Source: DATGMS01 sp035303945
Lineage (GTDB): Bacteria; Bacteroidota; Bacteroidia; Cytophagales; Cyclobacteriaceae
DNA: 57,177 bases
Assembly (NCBI GenBank): GCA_035303945.1
Contig: DATGQZ010000075.1
Location: 1-57,177, forward strand
Direction of reading: 5' to 3'
The position numbers and the translations under genes are program-made. Each line of letters opens with the position of its first letter. Position 1 is the stretch's first letter. This document shows, one piece after another, positions 18,237-26,685 of this stretch. The notes under the pieces were generated by a model that had not been told where the DNA came from, ran no database searches, and saw only the letters and a program-made list of their open reading frames with translations.

Positions 18237-19001
18237 TCATTCACAAATAATTTGGTCCTTATATTTTACATTCACCCGTTGGTAAGCATCCCATCCTTTG
18301 CTGGGAAGTATCTCCTTATAGAATAGCGAAATCTTTTTAAATTTTTCTTCAATATCCGTTGGCTTGCCAAATTCAATCACCTGCTTGCCAACTTGCTGGT
18401 GAAGTTTGATATCTTTATTTCTCGCGATCTCCATTCCTGCAATTTGCGCCTTCCAAAATTTATCCTGCTCTATAAAATGGATGAGTTCTAAAAGGTCGGA
18501 ATGCTCCTCAGCCACATTGTCCATCGTCAAAAAGGCTTCCGCCATAGGACCCTCTAGTGTCAATACCCTGGTGGCATATTTAGGAGAAGTGGGAAGAACG
18601 ACTCCTTCTGAAGAAATATAGCCATGTGGCGCGGCCGGTCTGACTACCCGGGCGATAGGTCTGTATTGATCAATCTTTATCACCACTTTACCTTTTAAAT
18701 CCTTAAACACCTCCGCATTTTTGACGAAGGGATGGCTTTCTACTTTATCTTCAATTTTTTCGATGGAAACTTCCTTTAAAGATATTCCGGGCCTGAGCAG
18801 GGGAAATTCACTTTCCACCATTTGCCTGATTTCCTTTTCATCCACGAAATAGACATCGCTAATCCCTTGAACATACACTTCAAGATCTTCAAATCGCTTG
18901 TCTGCACCCCTCCTTTCCACAAAAGCAATTAAGCCCAGCATGAACAATACCATCAGGCTGATGAGAAATGACCTCTTAAATTTCCATTTTCTACCTGCCA
19001 T
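18237..19001 (-). CDS. ftsQ: Cell division protein FtsQ
   Basis: The 254-residue bitopic protein has a basic N-terminus (MAGRKWKFKR), one membrane helix (about 12-28), then a periplasmic POTRA domain (about 40-115: VQGISDVYFVDEKEIRQMVE) and the beta domain that in other bacteria contacts the FtsB/FtsL pair. The sequence is divergent, as usual for Bacteroidota FtsQ, but its position between murC and ftsA supports the call. The start overlaps the murC stop by 11 bases. Confidence 0.9.
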   Translation of the reverse strand: MAGRKWKFKRSFLISLMVLFMLGLIAFVERRGADKRFEDLEVYVQGISDVYFVDEKEIRQMVESEFPLLRPGISLKEVSIEKIEDKVESHPFVKNAEVFKDLKGKVVIKIDQYRPIARVVRPAAPHGYISSEGVVLPTSPKYATRVLTLEGPMAEAFLTMDNVAEEHSDLLELIHFIEQDKFWKAQIAGMEIARNKDIKLHQQVGKQVIEFGKPTDIEEKFKKISLFYKEILPSKGWDAYQRVNVKYKDQIICE

Positions 19002-20385
19002 ATCCTTTGATCCATTGCTTAATCGGCTCCACCAATCGATCTATATCTCCGGCGCCTATGGTCACTAAAACTTCAGGCTCATTGGCAGCTAGATAAGCCA
19101 ATAGCGCCTCTTTAGCCTGTACACTTTTCTTGGAAGCCCTTACCTTTTCCAACAGCATGGCTGAAGTCACACCCGGAATCGGCAGCTCCCTAGCCGGATA
19201 AATATCCAGAAGCACCACTTCGTCTGCCAAGGAGAGGCTGGCGGAAAAACCGTCTGCAAAGTCCCTGGTGCGGGTGAACAAATGCGGCTGAAAAACAGCC
19301 GTCAGCTTTTTCTCAGGATACATGGCCTTTACAGACTTCAAAAAGGCACGGATTTCCTCCGGATGGTGGGCATAATCATCGATATACACCTTCTCATCGC
19401 CTTGATGCAGCACTTCGAAACGTCTTTTAACACCCCGGAAACTTGATAATCCTGCACGAATCTCTTCTTCCGTCAAACCCAATTGCAAAGCAACACTGAT
19501 CGCGGCCAAGGCGTTTTCCACATTATGAAAACCTGGCATGTTGACCACCAAAGCCCTGAGCTGCTGGGTCGAACTGATGTAATCAAATTCAAAAGACGCA
19601 ATACCAGCCTTTACCTCTGCGGCATAAACGTCTCCCCCATGTATACCATAAGGTACCGTGTCCAAGGAGGGGGTGTACATCAAATTCCTGAGCGCGTTGT
19701 GTTGGATATATAAGTGCCCTGATGGATCAATCAGCTTGATGAATTCCACAAAACCTTCTTTCAAATGCTGGTCATCGCCATAAATGTCCAAATGATCAGG
19801 ATCAACACTCGTGACTACAGCGATGTTGGGATGAAGCCTCAAAAAAGAGCGGTCAAACTCATCTGCTTCCACAACTACTATCCTGTTGTCTGTACCTCTG
19901 TCATCACTCAGGATCAGGTTGCTTTCATAGTTTTGGGTGATACCACCTAAGAAGCCCACCACATTTTTGCCTGCACGCTTGAGCAAATGGGCAATCATCG
20001 AGGAAGTAGTAGTCTTTCCGTGGGTACCCGCTACCGCTACGGCAAACATAGACGCAGTGATCATCCCTAGCACTTCGGAACGCTTCTTTAACTCAAAGCC
20101 TTCAGTTTGGAAATAGCCCAATAACTTACTGTCTTTGGGAATGGCTGGCGTCCACACCACCAAAGACTGTTGTCGATAAGCTATCAGATCTTTGGGCAGC
20201 GTATCCACTTCATCCACATAGGAGATAGACATCCCCTCCTGCTCTAAGGCTGCAGTCAAAGGTGACGGTGTCTTATCGTATCCATATACAGGAATACCGA
20301 TATGCTTAAACCAGCGGGCGATGGCACTCATACCGATTCCCCCTATACCTAAGAAATAGACGCTATGTATATTTTCTACATTCAT
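18991..20385 (-). CDS. murC: UDP-N-acetylmuramate--L-alanine ligase
   Basis: MurC adds L-Ala to UDP-MurNAc, the first peptide step of peptidoglycan synthesis, using ATP. The 464-residue protein shows the N-terminal Rossmann motif GIGGIGMSAIARW, the ATP loop GTHGKTTT (120-127), and the C-terminal Mur ligase motifs KRRFEVLHQ and DDYAHHPEEI; the His-His-Pro signature separates MurC from MurD and MurE. It overlaps murG by 4 bases and ftsQ by 11, so translation is probably coupled. Confidence 0.97.
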   Translation of the reverse strand: MNVENIHSVYFLGIGGIGMSAIARWFKHIGIPVYGYDKTPSPLTAALEQEGMSISYVDEVDTLPKDLIAYRQQSLVVWTPAIPKDSKLLGYFQTEGFELKKRSEVLGMITASMFAVAVAGTHGKTTTSSMIAHLLKRAGKNVVGFLGGITQNYESNLILSDDRGTDNRIVVVEADEFDRSFLRLHPNIAVVTSVDPDHLDIYGDDQHLKEGFVEFIKLIDPSGHLYIQHNALRNLMYTPSLDTVPYGIHGGDVYAAEVKAGIASFEFDYISSTQQLRALVVNMPGFHNVENALAAISVALQLGLTEEEIRAGLSSFRGVKRRFEVLHQGDEKVYIDDYAHHPEEIRAFLKSVKAMYPEKKLTAVFQPHLFTRTRDFADGFSASLSLADEVVLLDIYPARELPIPGVTSAMLLEKVRASKKSVQAKEALLAYLAANEPEVLVTIGAGDIDRLVEPIKQWIKGYGR

Positions 20386-21464
20386 TTAATCAATTTTTCC
20401 AATTCGCCCACAATTTCTTTTGCAGCATCTGGCTTAGCCATCTTGGATATATTCTCCGCCAGCCGCATGCGGCCCGCCGGATCTTTCATCAACTCCTCCA
20501 CCATGGGAAGCAAGCTCTGAACTGCATCGCTGTCTCGAAGAATAGCCGCAGCATTCTTTTTCACCAAAGCCATGGCATTCTTGGTCTGGTGATCATCCAC
20601 CACATTAGGTGACGGAATAAAGACCACCGCCTTGCCGGCCAAGCAAAGCTCAGATACGGACAAGGCTCCCGCTCTGGAGATTACCAGATCTGCGGCAGCA
20701 TACGCCAAGTCCATATTTTTGATAAACTCCAAAGCATGCACATGCTTTAAACCGGAAGTATCAAGCTTTGCTTTCATGTCTCGGTAATAATACTTTCCGG
20801 TTTGCCACAGCACCTGATAGCCCAAAGCTTCGAATTCTTCCATATTCTTCAGCACGGCTTCATTAATGGTTTTAGCCCCTAAGCTTCCTCCCAGTACCAG
20901 CAGCACGGGTTTAGAGCGCTCAAGACCAAAATTTAAAAAAGCCTGCTCCACCTTGCCCTCCAAGGAAAGTATATCCTTTCTTACAGGATTGCCGGTGTAC
21001 CTGATTTTTACCGCTGGGAAGAAGCTTTCCATCCCGGGATAGGCCACACAAATTGCTGCCGCTTTCTTTGCCAACAGCTTGTTGGTCAGGCCGGCATAGG
21101 AATTTTGCTCCTGTATTAGCGTAGGGATATGTTTGCGCTGTGCCATGTACAACAAAGGTCCGCTGGCATATCCTCCCACTCCTACCACAGCATGAGGTCT
21201 AAAGTTCTGGATCAGCCTCCTGGAGAGCTTTAGGCTATCCATCAGCTTAAAAGGAAAGCTTAGATTCTTCAAGCTCAAACTTCTTTGCAAACCCGCCACC
21301 TTCAATCCGACAATGGAATAGCCGGCCTCGGGCACCTTTTGCATCTCCATTTTTCCTTCCGCTCCCACAAATAAGATCTCACTGTCTGGATATTTTTCCT
21401 TCCAGGCATTGGCGATGGCGATGGCAGGATAAATGTGTCCACCCGTTCCGCCTCCGCTAATCAT
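20382..21464 (-). CDS. murG: UDP-GlcNAc--undecaprenyl-PP-MurNAc-pentapeptide GlcNAc transferase MurG
   Basis: MurG makes lipid II from lipid I at the inner membrane face. The glycine loop GGGTGGHIYPAIAIANAW is right at the N-terminus and the second loop LGGSLGAKTINE and the UDP-GlcNAc pocket (ISRAGALSVSELCLAGK) are clear. The only canonical start is the ATG at 21464, which leaves no residues for most of the first beta-strand. Upstream the frame stays open for 13 codons back to the ftsW stop and reads as ...NNYRI, which looks like normal MurG sequence, but has no ATG, GTG or TTG. A rare ATA (21498-21500) or ATC start is possible. Function is not in doubt. Confidence 0.95.
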   Translation of the reverse strand: MISGGGTGGHIYPAIAIANAWKEKYPDSEILFVGAEGKMEMQKVPEAGYSIVGLKVAGLQRSLSLKNLSFPFKLMDSLKLSRRLIQNFRPHAVVGVGGYASGPLLYMAQRKHIPTLIQEQNSYAGLTNKLLAKKAAAICVAYPGMESFFPAVKIRYTGNPVRKDILSLEGKVEQAFLNFGLERSKPVLLVLGGSLGAKTINEAVLKNMEEFEALGYQVLWQTGKYYYRDMKAKLDTSGLKHVHALEFIKNMDLAYAAADLVISRAGALSVSELCLAGKAVVFIPSPNVVDDHQTKNAMALVKKNAAAILRDSDAVQSLLPMVEELMKDPAGRMRLAENISKMAKPDAAKEIVGELEKLIK

Positions 21465-21503
21465 GATCCTATAGTTGTTTTGCGTTTCGATACTGGCTAT
21501 AGT

Positions 21504-22667
21504 TTAGGCCACTTTGGCCAATTTTTTACTTGTACTCACTTCTAAGGGATAAGCATCTTCATGATCTCCCCGGCTTACACTAAGGATGATACCTAAGGAC
21601 ATCCCTGTAAATAACAGAGAGGTTCCACCCATACTCAATAGCGGCAATGGCAAACCGGTAATCGGCCCCAATCCCGCTGTCACGGCCATGTTTACCATCG
21701 CCTGTATTACCAGGGCAAAGCTTAACCCTGCAGAAAGCAGCCCCCCAAATGGTCTGGTGGAAATAGCCACCACCCTCATCCCTCGGTAGAGTAGGGCGAG
21801 GTAGAGGAACAATACAAAGCCTCCCCCAATCAAGCCATATTCCTCAATGATAATGGCATAAATAAAATCAGAATAAGGGTGAGGAAGGAAATTGCGCTGA
21901 TCGCTGTTTCCAGGGCCCTTTCCGGCAATGCCCCCAGTTGCCATGGCGATATAAGCATGCTTGGCCTGGTAGGCAACTTCATCTTCCGATAAGAAGCTTT
22001 CAATCCTGGAGACAAATGTACCTCCACGTTGACCAAGGAATATCGCCGATGTCAAAGCCAAAGCCCCCACCAAACACACCATCAGCAAAAACTTCATCGG
22101 CACCCTGCCAATAAACATCAGCAGTAAGCAGGTTGCCAACAGAAGGATAGCAGTGGACATATTTGCCAATGCGATAAACAAACAAATCAAGCCTATCCAT
22201 ATCATGATGGGAATGAAAGTATGCTGAAAGTCCCGAATATTGTTCTGCCTCTTCGCCAGCATGCCAGCAACTGCGGCAATCAACGCCAACTTGGCTAAGT
22301 CAGAAGGTTGAAATGCCTGATTGATGATTGGGATCGTCAGCCAACGATTTGCCTCATTGAGGTTGGATCCGAAGAAATAGGTAAAGGCCAACAGCGGCAC
22401 AGAAATCCATAGCGCCAACAAGCTTAGTTTCGCATAGTACTTATAGGGCACTTTGTGAGATACCCACATGACTACGAGACTCAAAACCACCAGTGAAGAG
22501 TGTTTTAACAGATAAACTTCTGTGTTTCCACCGGTCATCCGATAGGCCAAGGTACCAGTGGCAGAATACACCACCAAGATGCTGATGATTGCCAACAGAA
22601 ATACGATACCCCAGATGATGGGATCACCCTTTAGATTGTCATCGATCCATTTCTTCAATGCCATCAT
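21504..22667 (-). CDS. ftsW: Septal peptidoglycan polymerase FtsW (SEDS family)
   Basis: The 387-residue polytopic protein has about ten membrane helices and SEDS signatures: FQPSDLAKLALI (with the conserved Asp/Lys region), FLPHPYSDFIYAIIIEEYG and GLPLPLLSMGGTSLLF near the end. With FtsI it polymerises septal glycan from lipid II. It overlaps murD by 4 bases (ATGA) and ends 39 bases before the annotated murG start. The cytoplasmic C-terminus is short. Confidence 0.97.
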   Translation of the reverse strand: MMALKKWIDDNLKGDPIIWGIVFLLAIISILVVYSATGTLAYRMTGGNTEVYLLKHSSLVVLSLVVMWVSHKVPYKYYAKLSLLALWISVPLLAFTYFFGSNLNEANRWLTIPIINQAFQPSDLAKLALIAAVAGMLAKRQNNIRDFQHTFIPIMIWIGLICLFIALANMSTAILLLATCLLLMFIGRVPMKFLLMVCLVGALALTSAIFLGQRGGTFVSRIESFLSEDEVAYQAKHAYIAMATGGIAGKGPGNSDQRNFLPHPYSDFIYAIIIEEYGLIGGGFVLFLYLALLYRGMRVVAISTRPFGGLLSAGLSFALVIQAMVNMAVTAGLGPITGLPLPLLSMGGTSLLFTGMSLGIILSVSRGDHEDAYPLEVSTSKKLAKVA

Positions 22668-24013
22668 TCCCTCTCAATTTTCAATTTCTTCACTGCCTGC
22701 TTGAATTGCTCACCCCGATCTTCATAATTTTTGAAAAGATCGAAGCTTGCACAAGCAGGTGATAACAAAACTATATCTCCCAATTCCGCTTTTTGCTGGG
22801 CAAGCTTTACTGCTTCTACCATGTGCTGCGTTTCGGCAATCTCAGGAACAATCCCTGCAAAAGCGGATTTTAACTTTTCATTATCCTTGCCCAGACATAT
22901 CAACAACTTGACATGATCCCGCACAAAAGGATACAACTGCGTATAGTCGTTACCTTTGTCCACACCGCCCGCTATCCATACCAAAGGAGCGGGGTAAGCC
23001 GCCAAGGCATATGCAGTGGCATCGACATTGGTGCCCTTGCTGTCGTTGATGTATACAACTCCGTCCACTTCCCCGGAATGTTCCATCCTGTGCGCGGCAT
23101 TTTTAAAATCCTTGAGACCAGCCTTTAATGCTACCTCATCAGCCCCTGCTATCAGCGCAGCTTGTATCGCGCTCATCACATTCAGCATATTGTGGTTACC
23201 CTTTAAGGCAACATCTTCCTTAGCAATCTGCAGTTCTCCTGCGGTATGCCTTACGTAAATGGCATTTCCATCAAAAAATCCCCCTGCATCAGCAAGCTGA
23301 CTAAGGGATATGGGATGAACTTTTGCCGATAAAGACTGCATATTCAGGCCCTTCTGAATATTTTCATCCTCTTGATAGTAAATAAAATCCCCTTCGGCAT
23401 CCATGTTTTGCAGCAGGTTCATTTTTGATTGGATGTAATTGTCCAAGCTATACTGATAGCGATCCAGATGATCCGGGGTGATATTCATGATGATCGCTAC
23501 ATCTGGCTTTAGATTTTTGAAGCCATCGATCTGGAAACTGCTTACTTCTAGCACCCACCATGCATGATCTCCATCTACCAGTTGAGCTGCCCAGCTTTGG
23601 CCTACATTACCTGCTAGCCCTGCATCTATCCCTGCAGCCTTCAGGAGATGGTAAGTCAACAGGGTTGTAGTGGTCTTACCATTGGTCCCAGTAATGGCAA
23701 TAATTTTTCCTTTGCTATGACGGCAGGCAAATTCCAGTTCGTCGATAACAGGTATTCCAGCTCCTACAGCTTTCTTTACGAGGGCATTTTCAAAAGAAAT
23801 TCCCGGACTTTTGATCAGCTCATCAGCAGCTAAAATTCGATCTACTGTATGTGTACCTTCTTCAAAATCAATCTCCTGTGAAGCCAGCTGAATCTTTCTG
23901 CTGTCAGCAATACTCCCGCTGTCGGATACGAATACCTCATAACCTAAGCTCTTGGCCAACAAGGCTGCTCCAATCCCGCTTTCTCCGGCTCCTATGATGC
24001 TGATCCTTTTCAT
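22664..24013 (-). CDS. murD: UDP-N-acetylmuramoyl-L-alanine--D-glutamate ligase
   Basis: MurD adds D-Glu to UDP-MurNAc-L-Ala. The 449-residue protein has the N-terminal binding motif IIGAGESGIGAALLA, ATP loop GTNGKTTT (109-116), middle-domain ITPDHLDRY, and the C-terminal motif AHRMEHSGEVDGVVYINDSKGTN (given here in part: YINDSKGTN), which is diagnostic for MurD. LSPACASFDLFKNYEDRG near the end is also typical. It abuts mraY and overlaps ftsW. Confidence 0.97.
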   Translation of the reverse strand: MKRISIIGAGESGIGAALLAKSLGYEVFVSDSGSIADSRKIQLASQEIDFEEGTHTVDRILAADELIKSPGISFENALVKKAVGAGIPVIDELEFACRHSKGKIIAITGTNGKTTTTLLTYHLLKAAGIDAGLAGNVGQSWAAQLVDGDHAWWVLEVSSFQIDGFKNLKPDVAIIMNITPDHLDRYQYSLDNYIQSKMNLLQNMDAEGDFIYYQEDENIQKGLNMQSLSAKVHPISLSQLADAGGFFDGNAIYVRHTAGELQIAKEDVALKGNHNMLNVMSAIQAALIAGADEVALKAGLKDFKNAAHRMEHSGEVDGVVYINDSKGTNVDATAYALAAYPAPLVWIAGGVDKGNDYTQLYPFVRDHVKLLICLGKDNEKLKSAFAGIVPEIAETQHMVEAVKLAQQKAELGDIVLLSPACASFDLFKNYEDRGEQFKQAVKKLKIERE

Positions 24014-25225
24014 TTATCTGAGCTTTAAGGTTGATAAGGCAATAATGGCAAACAGGATTCCGAGTATCCAAAAGCGCACTGTAATTTTGGCCTCAGATAC
24101 GCCTTTCTTCTGATAGTGGTGATGCAACGGCGACATCAGAAATATTCGCCTCCCTTCGCCATATTTCTTTTTGGTGTACTTGAAATAGCTTACTTGTGTC
24201 ATTACCGAGACCAACTCAATAAGAAAAATACCGCAAACGACGGGTAACAACAGTTCCTTTCTCAAGGTCAGGGACAACACAGCAATGACTCCGCCGATCA
24301 TCAGGCTACCTGTATCTCCCATAAAAATCTGCGCAGGATAGGCATTGTACCACAAGAAGCCAACACAGGCTCCAACAAATGCGGCACAGAAAATCACCAG
24401 TTCCTCGGATTTGGGAATAAACATTACATTCAGGTAATCCGAAAAAATCGCATTACTGCTGATATAGGCAAAAATAGCGATGGTAAGTCCTATGATAGCC
24501 GAGGTTCCGGCAGCCAAACCGTCTATTCCATCCGTAATATTTGCGCCGTTGGATACTGCAGTGATGACAAATATCACCAAAGCAACATACAAGAAAGGAG
24601 TCAGCCAATCACCAAGAAAACCAAAGATCACGCGGTAATCTAAGTCGTTGTTTTTAACAAAGGGAATGGTTGTCTTTGTCGCTTTTACATCTTGATAAGC
24701 GGGTATCTCCACCACACCTTCTTCGATGGAAATGGGATCATAAAATTCACGGATGACTACGTCCTCATGAAAATATAAAGTGGCCCCCACAACAATCCCT
24801 ATGATTACCTGGCCAACAATTTTGAACCGACCCGCAAGGCCCTCTTTGTTTTTTCTGAAAATTTTGATATAATCGTCTACAAAGCCGATTAATCCCAACC
24901 AAATGGTCGTGATCAGCAATAAGATGATATAGATATTGTAGATGTCTGCAAACAGCAGTGTAGGCACCACAATGGCCGCCATAATCATCAGCCCTCCCAT
25001 AGTAGGAGTACCCTTCTTTTCCGCCTGACCTTCCAAACCGAGTTCTCTCACCGTCTCCCCAATCTGCTTTCTGCGGATCCAGTTGATAATTGACTTACCA
25101 AAAATGATGGTGATCATCAATGAAAACAATGCAGCTGATGCTGCCCTGAAGGTGGTGTACTGGAATACACCAGCTCCAGGCAGGTCAAACATTCGGTCTA
25201 TATAATCAAAAAAATGGTATAGCAT
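24014..25225 (-). CDS. mraY: Phospho-MurNAc-pentapeptide transferase MraY
   Basis: MraY moves phospho-MurNAc-pentapeptide to undecaprenyl phosphate, forming lipid I. The 403-residue polytopic protein shows FVDDYIKIFRKNKEGL (catalytic Asp pair), NGANITDGIDGLAAG, FMGDTGSLMIGG and the C-terminal MSPLHHHYQKKG. A periplasmic insertion of about 40 residues at 160-200 (DVVIREFYDPISIEEG and on) makes it longer than the E. coli enzyme (360), as is common in the phylum. Its ATG overlaps the murE stop by one base (TAATG). Confidence 0.97.
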   Translation of the reverse strand: MLYHFFDYIDRMFDLPGAGVFQYTTFRAASAALFSLMITIIFGKSIINWIRRKQIGETVRELGLEGQAEKKGTPTMGGLMIMAAIVVPTLLFADIYNIYIILLLITTIWLGLIGFVDDYIKIFRKNKEGLAGRFKIVGQVIIGIVVGATLYFHEDVVIREFYDPISIEEGVVEIPAYQDVKATKTTIPFVKNNDLDYRVIFGFLGDWLTPFLYVALVIFVITAVSNGANITDGIDGLAAGTSAIIGLTIAIFAYISSNAIFSDYLNVMFIPKSEELVIFCAAFVGACVGFLWYNAYPAQIFMGDTGSLMIGGVIAVLSLTLRKELLLPVVCGIFLIELVSVMTQVSYFKYTKKKYGEGRRIFLMSPLHHHYQKKGVSEAKITVRFWILGILFAIIALSTLKLR

Positions 25226-26685
25226 TATTGGTGAATAAGTTTTAATAATTCTTTGACTACAATCCGGTCATCAAAAGGATGTTTTACCCCAGCAATTTCC
25301 TGATAAGTTTCATGTCCTTTTCCTGCGATCAGGATGATGTCGCCTTTGTTAGCCATCACACAAGCAGCTTTTACTGCTTCCTTTCTGTCAGCAATGGTTA
25401 ATACTTTTTTCAATGCGACAGGATTGATTCCCGCTTCCATATCCTTTAAGATATCCATCGGTGACTCGTTTCGCGGATTATCAGAAGTAAGAATAACCTT
25501 ATCGCTTAGTTGAGAAGCAATGTGCGCCATGATCGGCCTCTTTTCCTTATCCCTATTACCTCCGCATCCCACTACCGTGATCACTTGCTCTCCACCTGTG
25601 CGTACGCCTTGTATGGTTTTAAGGACATTTTCTAGTGCATCTGGAGTATGGGCGTAATCCACAATAGCAATAATCCCTTTGTGTTCAATTGTTTCAAAGC
25701 GTCCCTGTGCACCCTTCATTTTGGAAAGCTGCATCATGGCCTCCTCCTCTTCTTCTCCTAGCAGAATGGAAGCTCCCAGTGTAGCCAGTAAATTGTAGGC
25801 ATTAAATCCTCCAATCAAGCGGAACCAAACCGTCTTCCCCTGTATATCTAACTCCAAACCTTGGAGGGTATTGCTGATAATCTTTGCTTTGAAATCCGCT
25901 GGATATTTTAACCCATAAGTGTATTTGCTGGCTTTAGTGTTCTGCAGCATAACCATTCCTCTTCTATCATCTGCATTGACTAAGGCAAAAGCATCTTTAG
26001 GCAATTCATCAAAAAGCTTCTTTTTAGCTTTAATATAGTCGTCAAAAGAACCGTGATAGTCGAGATGATCGTGAGAAATGTTGGTGAATACTGCTCCGGT
26101 CACTTTGATACCCGCCATTCTTTCTTGTACGATGGCATGAGAACTGGCCTCCATAAAACAATATGTACATCCTGCCTTGAGCATCTGCACCATTAACGCA
26201 TTGGTGGACAATGCGTCAGGAGTGGTGTGAGTAGCCGTGATCACCTCATTGTTGATCTTGTTTTCTACCGTGGATAACAGTCCACAGGGATGTCCCAGCT
26301 CTGTATATAGTTGATGGAGTAATGTCGCAATGGTTGTTTTTCCGTTGGTTCCGGTGATGGCAACTACCTTCAGCTTCTCGGATGGCTGGTCATAAAAGTT
26401 GGAAGCCATAATACCCAAAGCTTTGGCACTGTCAGCCACCTGAACATAAGCCACCCCTTCCGCCTTTTGCTGAGGCATCTCCTCACAGATAATGGCGGTC
26501 GCTCCTGTCTCCACAGCCTGGTCGATGTAGGCATGTCCGTCTGTCTGTGTTCCTTTAATGGCCACAAAAGCCGTCCCTTTCTGCACTTTCCTGCTATCGA
26601 AGGCAATATCACGCACATTGCTATCCATATCTCCAATGGTGGACAGCAGTGATACCTTATATATTATGTCCTTCAACGCTTTCAT
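25225..26685 (-). CDS. murE: UDP-MurNAc-tripeptide synthetase MurE (meso-DAP adding)
   Basis: MurE adds the third amino acid to the stem peptide. The 486-residue protein has ATP loop GTNGKTT (112-118), the carbamoylated-Lys region (FTNISHDHLDYHGSFDDY), and the DNPR motif starting at Asp402, which in characterised enzymes marks meso-diaminopimelate specificity. The C-terminus AGKGHETYQEI is typical. It overlaps ftsI by 4 bases upstream and mraY by 1 downstream. Confidence 0.97.
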   Translation of the reverse strand: MKALKDIIYKVSLLSTIGDMDSNVRDIAFDSRKVQKGTAFVAIKGTQTDGHAYIDQAVETGATAIICEEMPQQKAEGVAYVQVADSAKALGIMASNFYDQPSEKLKVVAITGTNGKTTIATLLHQLYTELGHPCGLLSTVENKINNEVITATHTTPDALSTNALMVQMLKAGCTYCFMEASSHAIVQERMAGIKVTGAVFTNISHDHLDYHGSFDDYIKAKKKLFDELPKDAFALVNADDRRGMVMLQNTKASKYTYGLKYPADFKAKIISNTLQGLELDIQGKTVWFRLIGGFNAYNLLATLGASILLGEEEEEAMMQLSKMKGAQGRFETIEHKGIIAIVDYAHTPDALENVLKTIQGVRTGGEQVITVVGCGGNRDKEKRPIMAHIASQLSDKVILTSDNPRNESPMDILKDMEAGINPVALKKVLTIADRKEAVKAACVMANKGDIILIAGKGHETYQEIAGVKHPFDDRIVVKELLKLIHQ

